DNA of 54,869 bases from Streptomyces corynorhini (GCF_003346515.1 NZ_QQNA01000053.1:1-54869); one strand, 5' to 3'. Positions 44,495 through 53,054 are shown, counted from the stretch's first letter. The notes: generated by a model not told the origin, from the letters alone. Translations and numbers: made by a program.

Positions 44495-45642
44495 CGGCGC
44501 CAACCGAACCGGTGGACCTCGACGCCCTGCGCGCCCGTACGGCCGCCCGGCTGGACGAGGCCGGAGGCTTCGAACTGCCGTGGATGCGTACGGCCTTCGA
44601 GAAGGTCGCGCGTCACGCCTTCGTCCCACAACGCGTATGGGAGTGGCGCCAGGACGACCGCGCGTACCAGCCGTTGGACCGCGCCGATGCCCCGGACGAC
44701 TGGGCCCGGCTGGTCTACGACGTGACCGGCTCGGTGGTGACGCAGGTCGACGACGGGCGCCCCGGCCCTCTTGGAGGGGCGCTTCCCACCAGTTCCATCA
44801 GCGCGCCCGACGCCGTGTTCACCATGCTCGCGGCAGCGGACGTGCGTCCCGGCCAGCGGATCCTGGAAATCGGGGCGGGCACCGGATATAACGCGGCCCT
44901 GCTGTGCGAACGGGCAGGCGCGGAGAACGTGACGACGGTGGAAATCGATCCCGAGGTGGCCGAAGGCGCCGAACGAGCACTGCGGGTCACCGGATACCGG
45001 CCCGTCGTGGTGGTCGCGGACGGCGAGAAGGGCTTCGAGCCCCGGGCTCCCTTCGACCGGGTCATCTCCACCGCGTCCCTGAGCCGGGTACCCGGCGCGT
45101 GGATCGCGCAGACCAGGCCGGGCGGGCTGGTCGTCGCCCCGTGGCGCAGCGCCCTGCAGCCGCGCGGCATGGCCGTACTGCGCATCACAGAAGAGGGCCG
45201 TGGAGAAGGGCACTTCGGCTACCCCATGGCGTTCATGGACCTGCGCGGTCAGCGCCGGGGCGACCAATCGCCCCTGCACACCCTCTACAGCCACGACGCC
45301 TGGACCGGTGCCAGGGCAGGCGCCACCAGCCTGGACATGGGGTGGCTCGACACCGATTTCCACGCCCGGTTCGCCGTGGGCCTGATGCTCCCCGGGCTCC
45401 ACGCCGACCGGCAGGACACCGCCGACGGCTCCGCGTGGTGGCTGTCCACCGGCACCTCCTGGGCGCATGTGGCCGGCAACGAGATCCGGCAGTGGGGACC
45501 GCGTGACCTGGTCTCCGACCTGGAGCGCTCCTACCTGAACTGGACGCGGGCCGGTCGGCCGGACCTCTACGAGTACGGGCTCACCGTCACCGCCGACGGC
45601 AACCAGCACCCGTGGCTGCGCACCCCGGATCAGCCGCTTTGA
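44491..45642 (+). CDS. PIMT-like O-methyltransferase with C-terminal extension (RiPP type)
   Basis: 383-aa SAM-dependent methyltransferase of the protein-L-isoaspartate methyltransferase family. The N-terminal helical part is followed by ALPTSSISAPDAVFTMLAAA and motif I ILEIGAGTGYNAALLC (residues 124-139), then VTTVEIDPEVAEGAERAL. Housekeeping PIMT is ~200-220 aa; this one has a further ~150 residues (LSTGTSWAHVAG, YEYGLTVTADGNQHPWL). That is the layout of PIMT homologs working on lanthipeptides, graspetides and imiditides. No ATP-grasp or LanM gene adjoins. The 39-aa peptide gene immediately upstream is translationally coupled to it. Confidence 0.88.
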   Translation: MTAPTEPVDLDALRARTAARLDEAGGFELPWMRTAFEKVARHAFVPQRVWEWRQDDRAYQPLDRADAPDDWARLVYDVTGSVVTQVDDGRPGPLGGALPTSSISAPDAVFTMLAAADVRPGQRILEIGAGTGYNAALLCERAGAENVTTVEIDPEVAEGAERALRVTGYRPVVVVADGEKGFEPRAPFDRVISTASLSRVPGAWIAQTRPGGLVVAPWRSALQPRGMAVLRITEEGRGEGHFGYPMAFMDLRGQRRGDQSPLHTLYSHDAWTGARAGATSLDMGWLDTDFHARFAVGLMLPGLHADRQDTADGSAWWLSTGTSWAHVAGNEIRQWGPRDLVSDLERSYLNWTRAGRPDLYEYGLTVTADGNQHPWLRTPDQPL

Positions 45643-46070
45643 CGCAGTGCGGCGCGCAGCAGCCGGATCTCCCGCTCGACGTCCACATGCCGGTCGTCCA
45701 CGTACGGGAGCAGGACCCGACGGCCGCCGTGGGTGTGGGCGTACGTCACGGTGTCGGGGGCGTCGCTCCGGCCCGGGGCGCGGTTGCTGGGGGCGGAGCG
45801 GAAGTCCTGGACGTCGGACCAGCCCAGGTGGCGCGTGCGGCTGAGGGTACGGATGTGGATGCCGGTGGAGTCGACGACGGTCACCGAGCGGCCGGCCCGG
45901 ACGCAGAGGACGAGGAAGAGAGCCAGAAGTACCACGCTGACCAGCCGCTTTGTCGCCCCCGCGAGGCCGGTGGCGGTCCACAGCGGCAGCAGAGGCGCCA
46001 TCGTGACGAACGCGATGACCACCACCAGTCCGAAGACACGACCGGGCCGCACGCGGTACTCGCGGGTCAT
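45630..46070 (-). CDS. PH-domain-like membrane protein
   Basis: 146 aa. Two N-terminal helices (VFGLVVVIAFVTMAPLLPLW and VSVVLLALFLVLCVR) precede a bacterial PH-like beta domain (VTVVDSTGIHIRTLSRTRHL, GWSDVQDFRS). This is typical of short actinobacterial bPH proteins of unknown function. GGAGGAGG precedes ATG 46070. Its stop overlaps the methyltransferase stop by 13 nt in convergent orientation. Confidence 0.85.
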   Translation of the reverse strand: MTREYRVRPGRVFGLVVVIAFVTMAPLLPLWTATGLAGATKRLVSVVLLALFLVLCVRAGRSVTVVDSTGIHIRTLSRTRHLGWSDVQDFRSAPSNRAPGRSDAPDTVTYAHTHGGRRVLLPYVDDRHVDVEREIRLLRAALRQSG

Positions 46071-46228
46071 GATCCTCCTCCGCCGTGGCCCCCAGTAGAG
46101 CGTAGGACACGTGCGTACGGGCAGTCCGTCAGTCCGCGCTCGTCGATCGCGGCCCGTCCACGGCCCGTCCATGGCCCATCCATGGCCCGTTCGGGCACCG
46201 TTGCCTGCTCGCTTTCCGGCTCGGAGGC

Positions 46229-46765
46229 TCAGTCGTGCGTCGCCGCGCGGGCGTGGAACGAGATCCAGACATCGGGCGGCGCTTCGGGCCGCCCCGGTAC
46301 CGCTCTGCGCTCCTCCGTCCACGCGTCGTCGGCGATCTCCGTGGCCACGCGCCGCCAGAAGCGCACGGCGGCGCTGTTGGCGTCCTGGAACGCGACGGAC
46401 CACGGGCCCGGGTGCCTGGCCGTGATCTCCCGGACCGCGCGCAGCCCGATCCCCGTCCGCCGCGCGCCGCGCACGACAAAGAAGCTGTTCAGCACGCGCG
46501 TCGGACCGGTCAGACCCCGGACGAACGCGAACCCGGCAGGGCTGTCACCGCTCGTGAGCAGGTAGGGAACCCAGTCCGGCTCGGAGAACGCCGTACGGAG
46601 GCGGTCGCCTCGGAAGGTCCCGTCGGCGCGGGGCAGCAGACCGTGGAACTCCGACATGTCGTGGCGGAACATCAGCCACAGCCGCTCCACCACGGGGAGA
46701 TCGGCGACGCCCGCGACGGAAAGGGATACGTCAGGCCCGTCAGGCCCGTCAGGCACGTCAGGCAC
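46229..46765 (-). CDS. GNAT family N-acetyltransferase
   Basis: 178 aa. The acetyl-CoA loop is in the VLNSFFVVRGARRTGIGLRA stretch (R/Q-x-x-G-x-G/A), followed by the helix IGLRAVREITARHPGPWSVA and the C-terminal NSAAVRFWRRVATEI. It acetylates an amine; substrate unknown. The start is GTG 46765 with AAGGAG upstream. The first 12 residues are P-D-G-P-D repeats encoded by a short tandem repeat. Confidence 0.88.
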   Translation of the reverse strand: MPDVPDGPDGPDVSLSVAGVADLPVVERLWLMFRHDMSEFHGLLPRADGTFRGDRLRTAFSEPDWVPYLLTSGDSPAGFAFVRGLTGPTRVLNSFFVVRGARRTGIGLRAVREITARHPGPWSVAFQDANSAAVRFWRRVATEIADDAWTEERRAVPGRPEAPPDVWISFHARAATHD

Positions 46766-46818
46766 GGGACTCCTTCTTCTGTCCGGGGCATGAAAACCCG
46801 GTCATGGAAACCGGGGCA

Positions 46819-46868
46819 TGAAAAAAAGCCTCCACGGTGGATGGTGGGCATCCGGGCCGTGGAGGCTT
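46819..46868 (-). terminator. Intrinsic terminator with U tract
   Basis: The 12-bp stem AAGCCTCCACGG (46826-46837) pairs with 46857-46868. Read on the minus strand it is followed by seven Ts, a canonical rho-independent terminator that is rare in this high-GC window. It ends the ketopantoate-reductase-like transcript. Confidence 0.85.
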
Positions 46869-46887
46869 ACTGCTGGCGGGGACCCTA

Positions 46888-46913
46888 GCAGGCAGGCAGG
46901 CAGGCAGGCAGGC
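46888..46913. repeat. GGCA tetranucleotide repeat
   Basis: Five perfect GGCA copies plus partial flanking units, intergenic. Confidence 0.85.
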
Positions 46914-46956
46914 GCGCGCCGCCGGGCGGCGCCGCTGCCGCCCCGCCGTCCTTCGC

Positions 46957-47829
46957 CTACCGGGTGCCCGCGCAGGCGCGCAACTGTTCGGCCAGCCGGT
47001 CGAGTTCCGCCACCGCCGTGGGCGAGGCGTCGCTGAGCCCGCTGTGCACGGCCGTCGGGCTCCGCAGGAAGCGCCGGAACACGGCCACGAGCAGTCCTAC
47101 CGGCAGCGTCCGCAGAACGTTGAACGCGCGCGGGACCGGCCGCGTCGGCAGGGCGGCCAGGTTCCGCCGTATGTGGTGGATCATGTCCCGGATCGCCCGC
47201 GGATCGTCGGCCAGCGCCACCGGGCCGCCCGCCGCGTGCACCGCCTGGCCGAGCGGCACCTCGAACGCGGCGTGCGTCTTGAGCCAGGCGTCCATCCGTG
47301 GCTCGGCCTTGGCGTTGATCCCGGTGGTGCGGAACGCCTCCACGATCCGTCCCAGCCGCGCGGTGGTACGGCCGTCGGGCTCACCGATCGACATCGGGAC
47401 CCGGCGCGTCATCAGGCTGGGCGCGCGGTAGCGCACCACATCGCCGTCCATCGTGCCGCCGAACGTGGGGAAGCCGAGCAGCACCCGCCCGTGGCCGATC
47501 CCCTCGCCCAACGGCTGTGCTCCAGCAGCCCAGTTGAGCAGAAACAACACGTCGCCTTCGAGTCCGGCGAGTGACTCCAGCACCGCGTCCACCTGGTGGG
47601 CGCGGACAGGGACGAGGGTCAGCTCGTACGCGCCGCCCGGATGCTCGACCACGCGCAGGGGCACCTGTTCGACGGCCGGGCTGTCCTCCTCGGCGAGCCG
47701 CAGGCCGTGTCGGCGCAGGGCGGCCAGGCGCTCACCCCGGGCGAGGAGCGAGACATCGTGCCCGCCCTTGTGCAGGTGGGCGGCGAGCAGGCTGCCGGTG
47801 ACCCCGGCGCCGTAGACGAGCAGTTTCAT
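46957..47829 (-). CDS. Ketopantoate reductase PanE/ApbA family protein
   Basis: 290 aa. The N-terminal Rossmann motif is MKLLVYGAGVTGSLLAAHLH (GxGxxG). The ApbA C-terminal helical domain follows, containing the catalytic-type Lys in AWLKTHAAFEVPLGQ. It may reduce 2-dehydropantoate or a related ketoacid with NADPH. The divergent TetR gene and shared palindromic control region suggest a specialised, inducible role rather than housekeeping pantothenate synthesis. Confidence 0.88.
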   Translation of the reverse strand: MKLLVYGAGVTGSLLAAHLHKGGHDVSLLARGERLAALRRHGLRLAEEDSPAVEQVPLRVVEHPGGAYELTLVPVRAHQVDAVLESLAGLEGDVLFLLNWAAGAQPLGEGIGHGRVLLGFPTFGGTMDGDVVRYRAPSLMTRRVPMSIGEPDGRTTARLGRIVEAFRTTGINAKAEPRMDAWLKTHAAFEVPLGQAVHAAGGPVALADDPRAIRDMIHHIRRNLAALPTRPVPRAFNVLRTLPVGLLVAVFRRFLRSPTAVHSGLSDASPTAVAELDRLAEQLRACAGTR

Positions 47830-47859
47830 GGCAGCCCTCTTCCGGACGTTCGCATCAAT

Positions 47860-47892
47860 CATACGTTCGTTTTAATCAAGCGTATGTACAGT
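47860..47892 (+). promoter_or_regulatory. Palindromic TetR operator and leaderless promoter
   Basis: The inverted repeat CATACG...CGTATG (47860-47865/47881-47886, 15-nt AT-rich centre) lies in the divergent gap. The -10-like TACAGT (47887-47892) ends 8 nt before ATG 47901, so the TetR mRNA is probably leaderless and autoregulated. Confidence 0.6.
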
Positions 47893-47900
47893 ATGCACCC

Positions 47901-48530
47901 ATGGCGCCACCCGATACCCGCACCCAGATTCTCGACGCGGCCGAACGCCTCTTCGCGGAGCGCGGTTACGGCGGCACCTCGGTCCGCGCGATCACCGACC
48001 TCGCCGGAGCGAACCTGGCCGCCGTCTCGTACCACTTCGGCTCAAAGGCGGCGTTGCTGACCGAGGTCGTCCGCCGCGCGATCGAGCCCATCACCGCCGC
48101 GCAGCGCGCCGGGCTCGACCGGCTGCTGGCCCGGACCCCGGACCCGCCGGTCGCCGAACTGGTCGAGGCGTTCGCGGGTCCGCTGTTCGACGGGATGCCG
48201 GCCGACGACGAGGGCGGCGCCCGGAGGTCCCGGCTGATCGTGATGATCATCAGCGACCCGGCCGAGGAGATGCGCGCCTGGACGGGCCCGGCCGAGGGCG
48301 CGGTGCGCGAGCGCTACCTGGCGGCCTTCGAGCGCGCCCTGCCCGACCTCTCCTCGGAGGAGCTGGGGTTCCGGCTGCGAGGGATCCTCGCCGTGACCGC
48401 CGTCGACCGCGTCGAGGTCTACAACCGGCACTCCCCGGCCGACCTGTGCCCGAAGACGGGCGAGGGCGCCCGGCGCTGGGCGGTCACCTTCCTCGCGGCA
48501 GCGATGAGCGCACCACCGACCGGGACCTGA
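47901..48530 (+). CDS. TetR/AcrR family transcriptional regulator
   Basis: 209 aa. The N-terminal HTH is RTQILDAAERLFAERGYGGT, then VRAITDLAGANLAAVSYHFG. The C-terminal ligand domain is of the CerR/YbiH-like type (EEMRAWTGPAEGAVRERYL). It is expected to repress itself and the divergent reductase gene through the palindrome at 47860-47886 until a ligand binds. No ribosome site is present, in keeping with a leaderless start. Confidence 0.93.
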   Translation: MAPPDTRTQILDAAERLFAERGYGGTSVRAITDLAGANLAAVSYHFGSKAALLTEVVRRAIEPITAAQRAGLDRLLARTPDPPVAELVEAFAGPLFDGMPADDEGGARRSRLIVMIISDPAEEMRAWTGPAEGAVRERYLAAFERALPDLSSEELGFRLRGILAVTAVDRVEVYNRHSPADLCPKTGEGARRWAVTFLAAAMSAPPTGT

Positions 48531-48562
48531 ACCTGAACCCGAATCCGACGTCTGCGCCCTGC

Positions 48563-48931
48563 CTACGGCATGACTTTGACCTCGTTCACGAAGGCCGCCC
48601 ACGCCCCGGCCCAGAAGACCAGGGCAGGCGCGGCCGGGGTCTTGGAGTCGCGCACGGGGACGATGCCGGTGAGGCCGTCGGTCACTTCGAGGCAGTTGCC
48701 GCCGCTGGCGCCGCTGTACGTGGACTTGCGCCAGGTCGCGGATCCGGGGAAGTCTCGGGCGACTTCGAGGCAACTGCCGCCGCTGCCACCGCTGTATGTG
48801 GACTTGTGCCACGTGGCTGCGCCGGGGAAGTCCCGGGCGACCTCAAGGCAGTCGCCGCCGCTGCCGCCGCTGTACGTGGATTTGTGCCACGTGGCTGCGC
48901 TCAGGTCGTACTCATGGCTGCTGCTCTGCAT
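48563..48931 (-). CDS. DUF397 protein with triplicated N-terminal unit
   Basis: 122 aa. A single DUF397 domain is normally ~60 aa. Here the first unit is present three times in tandem (ATWHKSTYSGGSGGDCLEVA, ATWHKSTYSGGSGGSCLEVA, ATWRKSTYSGASGGNCLEVT). One C-terminal half follows (GIVPVRDSKTPAAPALVFWA). DUF397 proteins pair with XRE/DUF5753 regulators and often act as their antagonists. Its start lies inside the 3' end of the XRE gene (20-nt overlap), so the two are co-expressed. Confidence 0.93.
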   Translation of the reverse strand: MQSSSHEYDLSAATWHKSTYSGGSGGDCLEVARDFPGAATWHKSTYSGGSGGSCLEVARDFPGSATWRKSTYSGASGGNCLEVTDGLTGIVPVRDSKTPAAPALVFWAGAWAAFVNEVKVMP

Positions 48932-49754
48932 GTTCGTAATCCTCCGCCACTGACTCCAGCAGGGCCAAGGAAGTTTCCGGTGACAGTGCGCTGGCCCCCA
49001 CCAGATCGTAGGTCAGTTCGTGCCGGGCTACCGTCGCCGGATCGTCCAACAATCGGCCCGAGCCCATGCTCTGGAGATAGGCCAGTGGGGGCGCGTCGTC
49101 GAACGCCATGAGTTTCAGGGTGCCCTCAAGTGCCGCGTGTGCGCCTGCGCTCAACGGAAGCACCTGCACGATAATTCGGTGCTTACGAATCAACCGCGCC
49201 ACATGACGCAGCGCCTCCGCCATCACCGCAGGTCCGCCCACCGGACGCCGCAGCACTGCCTCGTCAAGCACCGTCCAAACCATCGGCTTTGTTGGATGTT
49301 TGAGGAGGTTGGCTCGTTCCAGCCTCGCCGTGATCAGTTCCTCTATCGTCTCTTCCACCGCCGTCGGGTTATACGCGCGGAAGACCGCCCGCGCGTACCC
49401 CTCCGTCTGCAACAGCCCCGGGATCAGCAGCGGCGCGTACTCCTTGATCACCGTCGCGATCGCCTCAGCCTCCGCCGCCTCCGCGAAGTGATCCGGATAC
49501 TTCGACGTCTTCAGCGCCTCGCAGTTGCGCAGGAAGTACCCGTTCGTCTTGAACGTCTCGTCGAAGTACGTCGCGTACTCCGGCTGCATCCTGCGCGTCC
49601 CCGACTCCAGCTGGCCGATGAAGGAGCCGCTCACGAAGAGCGGCCTCCCCAACTCGCCCTGCGTGAGTCGCGCTTGCACGCGCTGATGTCGTAGCTCCGC
49701 GCCGAGCATGGCGCGTGGTGAGGAGGACGGGTCGAGGGGTTTGGATCCGGGCAT
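48912..49754 (-). CDS. XRE-family regulator with DUF5753 (Scr1-like)
   Basis: 280 aa. The N-terminal HTH spans residues ~15-65 (MLGAELRHQRVQARLTQGEL, SGSFIGQLESGTRRMQPEYA). The C-terminal DUF5753 ligand or partner domain spans about 95-270 (YAPLLIPGLLQTEGYARAVF, VLDEAVLRRPVGGPAVMAEA). This is the abundant Streptomyces XRE/DUF397 pair, of which BldB-like and WhiJ-like sets are developmental examples. ATG 49754 has AGGGAGA upstream. It is divergent from the gene at 49869. Confidence 0.94.
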   Translation of the reverse strand: MPGSKPLDPSSSPRAMLGAELRHQRVQARLTQGELGRPLFVSGSFIGQLESGTRRMQPEYATYFDETFKTNGYFLRNCEALKTSKYPDHFAEAAEAEAIATVIKEYAPLLIPGLLQTEGYARAVFRAYNPTAVEETIEELITARLERANLLKHPTKPMVWTVLDEAVLRRPVGGPAVMAEALRHVARLIRKHRIIVQVLPLSAGAHAALEGTLKLMAFDDAPPLAYLQSMGSGRLLDDPATVARHELTYDLVGASALSPETSLALLESVAEDYEHAEQQP

Positions 49755-49868
49755 GACGGTCTCCCTGTTCATCACCTGTCGGTGTTGGGGCGAACTGTCT
49801 ATTCAGGCTAGCCACATTCGGCCACGCTGTGTGGTGCGAATCAATACACACCGTGCTGGAGTGCGCTT

Positions 49869-50300
49869 ATGGCTACGCAGGACACAAAAGAACGCGAAGA
49901 CGCGGTAGAGGGGGTTAATCGTTACCAGTTCAACCTCCTCCACTGCCTGGCCGAGGGGCTCCCGGATCTCCACGACCCCCGCTACGACTCCCTGAAGGCC
50001 GCCCCGCCGCCCGGGTGTTCGGCCGGACGGTACGGCGACTTCTTCTGCCTCCGCTGTGAGCGCGAGGGCCTGAACCTGCTCGACGCCGTCGCGCCTGTCT
50101 GCGCCGAGGTCCGGGCCGCGTCCGGGGTGCTCATGACGGACCTCGGGGTCGAGGGGCTCTGGGAGTGGAAGGCCGACGGGCGCGACGGGCGCGGGGCCAC
50201 CGTCGTGGCGCAGTTGCTGCTCATGGCGGCCGAGCGGGCGTCGCTGATCGGGTACGGCGTGGACGACCTGGTGCGGTTCCTCCGTACGGCGGCGGGCTGA
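49869..50300 (+). CDS. Hypothetical protein next to the XRE/DUF397 pair
   Basis: 143 aa, soluble. I do not recognise it. CSAGRYGDFFCLRCEREGLN has three Cys residues that could bind metal. The C-terminal half is helical (LLLMAAERASLIGYGVDDLV). The 5' end and start region have lower GC than the rest. Being divergent from the XRE gene, it is a natural candidate target of that regulator, as in whiJ-type loci. Confidence 0.75.
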   Translation: MATQDTKEREDAVEGVNRYQFNLLHCLAEGLPDLHDPRYDSLKAAPPPGCSAGRYGDFFCLRCEREGLNLLDAVAPVCAEVRAASGVLMTDLGVEGLWEWKADGRDGRGATVVAQLLLMAAERASLIGYGVDDLVRFLRTAAG

Positions 50301-50334
50301 GGCGCCACCCGCCGCCGTGGCGGACGGGCCTCGC

Positions 50335-51969
50335 TCAGACCTGGGCCGGCTGCGCCGCCGTCTCCGGGGGCGGCTGGTCGCCCGGGGTAGCCGGGGTGGC
50401 CGGGGTGGCCGGGGTGGCGGTCGGCGCCTTGCTGGTGGTCGTACGGGCGGCCGTCTCCGTATCGGTGTTCAGCTCGTGCAGCATCGTCTTCGTGAAGCCG
50501 AAGTAGTACGTGGCGACGAAGCCCACCGCGTATCCCACCAGCAGCCCGCCGCCGTACACGGCGATCATCTCGCCCAGGCCCTTGTTGCCCGACAGCAGTG
50601 GGAACAGGGCCCAGCCGGAGGGGCCGATCGCCGTCGAACCGACCGCCGCGCCCAGCTGGTTGAACAGGCCCACGAAGCCGCCTCCGAAGGCGCCGCCCAC
50701 GCAGGCGGTGATGAAGGGGCGGCCCAGGGGGAGGGAGACGCCGTAGATGAGGGGCTCGCCCACGCCGAGGAAACCGGCCGGGAGGGCGGACCTGATGGTG
50801 CGGCGGATCGAGGTGTTGTGCGGGAGGCGCAGGTACACGGCCGCCGCCGCGCCGACCTGGCCCGCGCCCGCCATGGCGAGGATGGGCAGCAGGACGGTGT
50901 AGCCCTGCTGCTCGATCAGGGTGGTGTGGATCGGGATGAGCGCCTGGTGCAGGCCCAGCATCACCAGCGGCAGGAACAGGCCGCCCAGGACGAAACCGGC
51001 GCCTGAACCGCCGTGCGAGAGCAGCCAGTCGGCGAAGGTGCCGATGGCGGTGGAGATCTCCCCGGCCACGTACATCAGGCCGAAGATCGTGACCAGGCCG
51101 GAGACCAGCACGGTCAGGGTGGGGGTGACCAGGACGTCGAGCGCCTCCGGGACCCGTCGCCTGCACCACTTCTCGACGTACACCGCCAGGACCGCCGCGC
51201 CCAGCGCGCCCAGGACGCCGCCCTGGCCCGGGGAGAGCTTCTGCCCGAACGCGTCGATGTTGGCGACGCCCGGGAAGACGATGATCGCGGCGACCGCGCC
51301 GCCCAGGATGGGCGTACCGCCGAACTCCTTCGCCGTGTTGTAGCCCACGAATACCGCGATCAGCGACATGAAGCCCGACGCCATCGCCGCCAGGGCCGGG
51401 ACGACAGCGGGCAACCAGTGCAGGTTCGTCAGCAGACCGTTGAGACCGGCGATGATGCCGCAGCCGATCAGCGCCGGGATGAGCGGCACGAAGATGTTGG
51501 CGATCCGGCGCAGGAAGAGCTTGAAGGGCGTGGCGTTGCGCGCCTTCCGTTCCGCCTTGATCTCCGCTCCCCGCGCCGCCAGCTCGTCCGCCGAGGCCGT
51601 GGCCGTGGCTGTGGCCGTGGCGGAGGAGGGGGCGGGCGAGGAGGCTCCGGGCGTGGGGGCCGCCGTCTCCTCGGCCTCCGCCACCAGCCGCTCGAACTCC
51701 GGCGTCACCCGCGCCACCGTCCCCGGGCCCAGCACGATCTGGTACGTCTCGTCCTCGATCACCCCCAGTACGGCGGGCAGCGCCTTGAGCGCCTCGTCCC
51801 GCACGAGAGAGCGGTCGTGCAGACCGAGCCGCAGCCTGGTCATGCAGTGGGCGACGGATGCCACGTTTCCCGCTCCCCCGACGAGCGGGAGGATCGCCTC
51901 GGCCGTGGCGCGGTTCTTGTCGGGCGTCTTGTCCGGTGTCTTGTCTGCTGCTGATCCTGTGGTTGCCAT
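50335..51969 (-). CDS. murP: PTS system EIIBC, probably N-acetylmuramic acid specific
   Basis: 544 aa. The EIIB domain spans residues ~20-90, with phosphorylated Cys in VASVAHCMTRLRLGLHD. A Thr/Ala-rich linker follows, and then EIIC (about 150-510) with ~10 membrane helices (IFVPLIPALIGCGIIAGLNG, GVGEPLIYGVSLPLGRPFIT). There is no EIIA domain, which must come from another gene. It follows murQ on the same strand by 32 nt. The C-terminal tail has four A-T-P repeats. MurNAc is the inferred sugar from context; glucosides or GlcNAc are alternatives. Confidence 0.82.
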   Translation of the reverse strand: MATTGSAADKTPDKTPDKNRATAEAILPLVGGAGNVASVAHCMTRLRLGLHDRSLVRDEALKALPAVLGVIEDETYQIVLGPGTVARVTPEFERLVAEAEETAAPTPGASSPAPSSATATATATASADELAARGAEIKAERKARNATPFKLFLRRIANIFVPLIPALIGCGIIAGLNGLLTNLHWLPAVVPALAAMASGFMSLIAVFVGYNTAKEFGGTPILGGAVAAIIVFPGVANIDAFGQKLSPGQGGVLGALGAAVLAVYVEKWCRRRVPEALDVLVTPTLTVLVSGLVTIFGLMYVAGEISTAIGTFADWLLSHGGSGAGFVLGGLFLPLVMLGLHQALIPIHTTLIEQQGYTVLLPILAMAGAGQVGAAAAVYLRLPHNTSIRRTIRSALPAGFLGVGEPLIYGVSLPLGRPFITACVGGAFGGGFVGLFNQLGAAVGSTAIGPSGWALFPLLSGNKGLGEMIAVYGGGLLVGYAVGFVATYYFGFTKTMLHELNTDTETAARTTTSKAPTATPATPATPATPGDQPPPETAAQPAQV

Positions 51970-52001
51970 GGTGCTTCGTGCCTTGCTGTGCGAAGGGATG
52001 A

Positions 52002-53054
52002 TCAGGGAGTACGTGGTGGGGTGGGGGCGGCCCGCAGCGCCGCGCGCAGATGGCCGTTGTTCGCCGCGAGGAGTGCGGCGGCCGTCGGGCCGTCGACCGA
52101 GCCGAGGAGGGCGAGGACGGCGTTCTTCACCTCGCCGTCGCTGTCGTGCAGCGCCTTCTCGATCTCCTCGTCGGAGGCGCCGGTGGCGAGGGAGACGATC
52201 CGGCGCGAGCGGGCACGCAGCTTCTCGTTGGAGGCGCGCACGTCGACCATCAGGTTTCCGTACGTCTTGCCGCGCCGGATCATGGTGATCGTCGAGAGCA
52301 TGTTCAGCACGAGCTTCTGCGCCGTCCCCGCCTTGAGCCGGGTGGAGCCCGTGAGCAGCTCGGGGCCGACGACCACCTCGATGCCGTGCTCGGCCGCCGC
52401 CGCCAGCGCGCTGTCCGCGTTGCAGGAGAGGCCGACGGTGAGCGCGCCGAGGCTGCGGGCGTGCTCGACGGCTCCTATCGCGTACGGGGTGCGGCCGGAC
52501 GCGGAGATCCCGACGACGGTGTCGGCGGCGGTGAGCTTCACCGCCGTCAGGTCGGCGGCGGCCAGCTCCTTGGAGTCCTCGGCGCCCTCGACGGACGTCA
52601 CCAGCGCGCCCGGCCCGCCCGCGATGAGGCCGAGGACCTCCTCGGGGTCGGTGTTGAACGTCGGCGGGCACTCGCTGGCGTCCAGCACGCCGAGCCGTCC
52701 CGCCGTCCCCGCGCCCGCGTAGATCAGCCGCCCGCCGTGCGCCGCGCGCTCGGCGATCGCGTCGATGGCGGCGGCGATCCGGGGGAGCTGGGCGGCGACG
52801 GCCGCGGGGACGGTGGCGTCCTCGCCGTTCATGATCCGGGCGATCTCCAGCGTGGGCAGCTGATCGATCTCGGCCAGCTCGGGGCGGAACGCCTCGGTGG
52901 TGAGGGAGTCGAGCTGCGCGCGGAGGTCTCGGGAGGTGGCGGACGTGGCGGACGTGGCGGACGCGGCGGACGAGGCAGACGAGGCAGACGAGGCGGATGT
53001 GGTGGACGAGGCGGACGAGGAGACAGGCGAGGCTGATGAGGCCGGTGTGGTCAT
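52002..53054 (-). CDS. murQ: N-acetylmuramic acid 6-phosphate etherase
   Basis: 350-aa SIS-domain lyase that cleaves the lactyl ether of MurNAc-6-P to GlcNAc-6-P and D-lactate. The signature is RLIYAGAGTAGRLGVLDASE followed by CPPTF. The catalytic Glu/Asp region includes GAEDSKELAAADL, and NKIVLNMLST-like QKLVLNMLSTITMIRRGKTY is present. The first 41 residues are an unusual Ser/Ala/Thr repeat. Product GlcNAc-6-P feeds NagA, encoded ~36 kb away in this window. Confidence 0.94.
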   Translation of the reverse strand: MTTPASSASPVSSSASSTTSASSASSASSAASATSATSATSRDLRAQLDSLTTEAFRPELAEIDQLPTLEIARIMNGEDATVPAAVAAQLPRIAAAIDAIAERAAHGGRLIYAGAGTAGRLGVLDASECPPTFNTDPEEVLGLIAGGPGALVTSVEGAEDSKELAAADLTAVKLTAADTVVGISASGRTPYAIGAVEHARSLGALTVGLSCNADSALAAAAEHGIEVVVGPELLTGSTRLKAGTAQKLVLNMLSTITMIRRGKTYGNLMVDVRASNEKLRARSRRIVSLATGASDEEIEKALHDSDGEVKNAVLALLGSVDGPTAAALLAANNGHLRAALRAAPTPPRTP

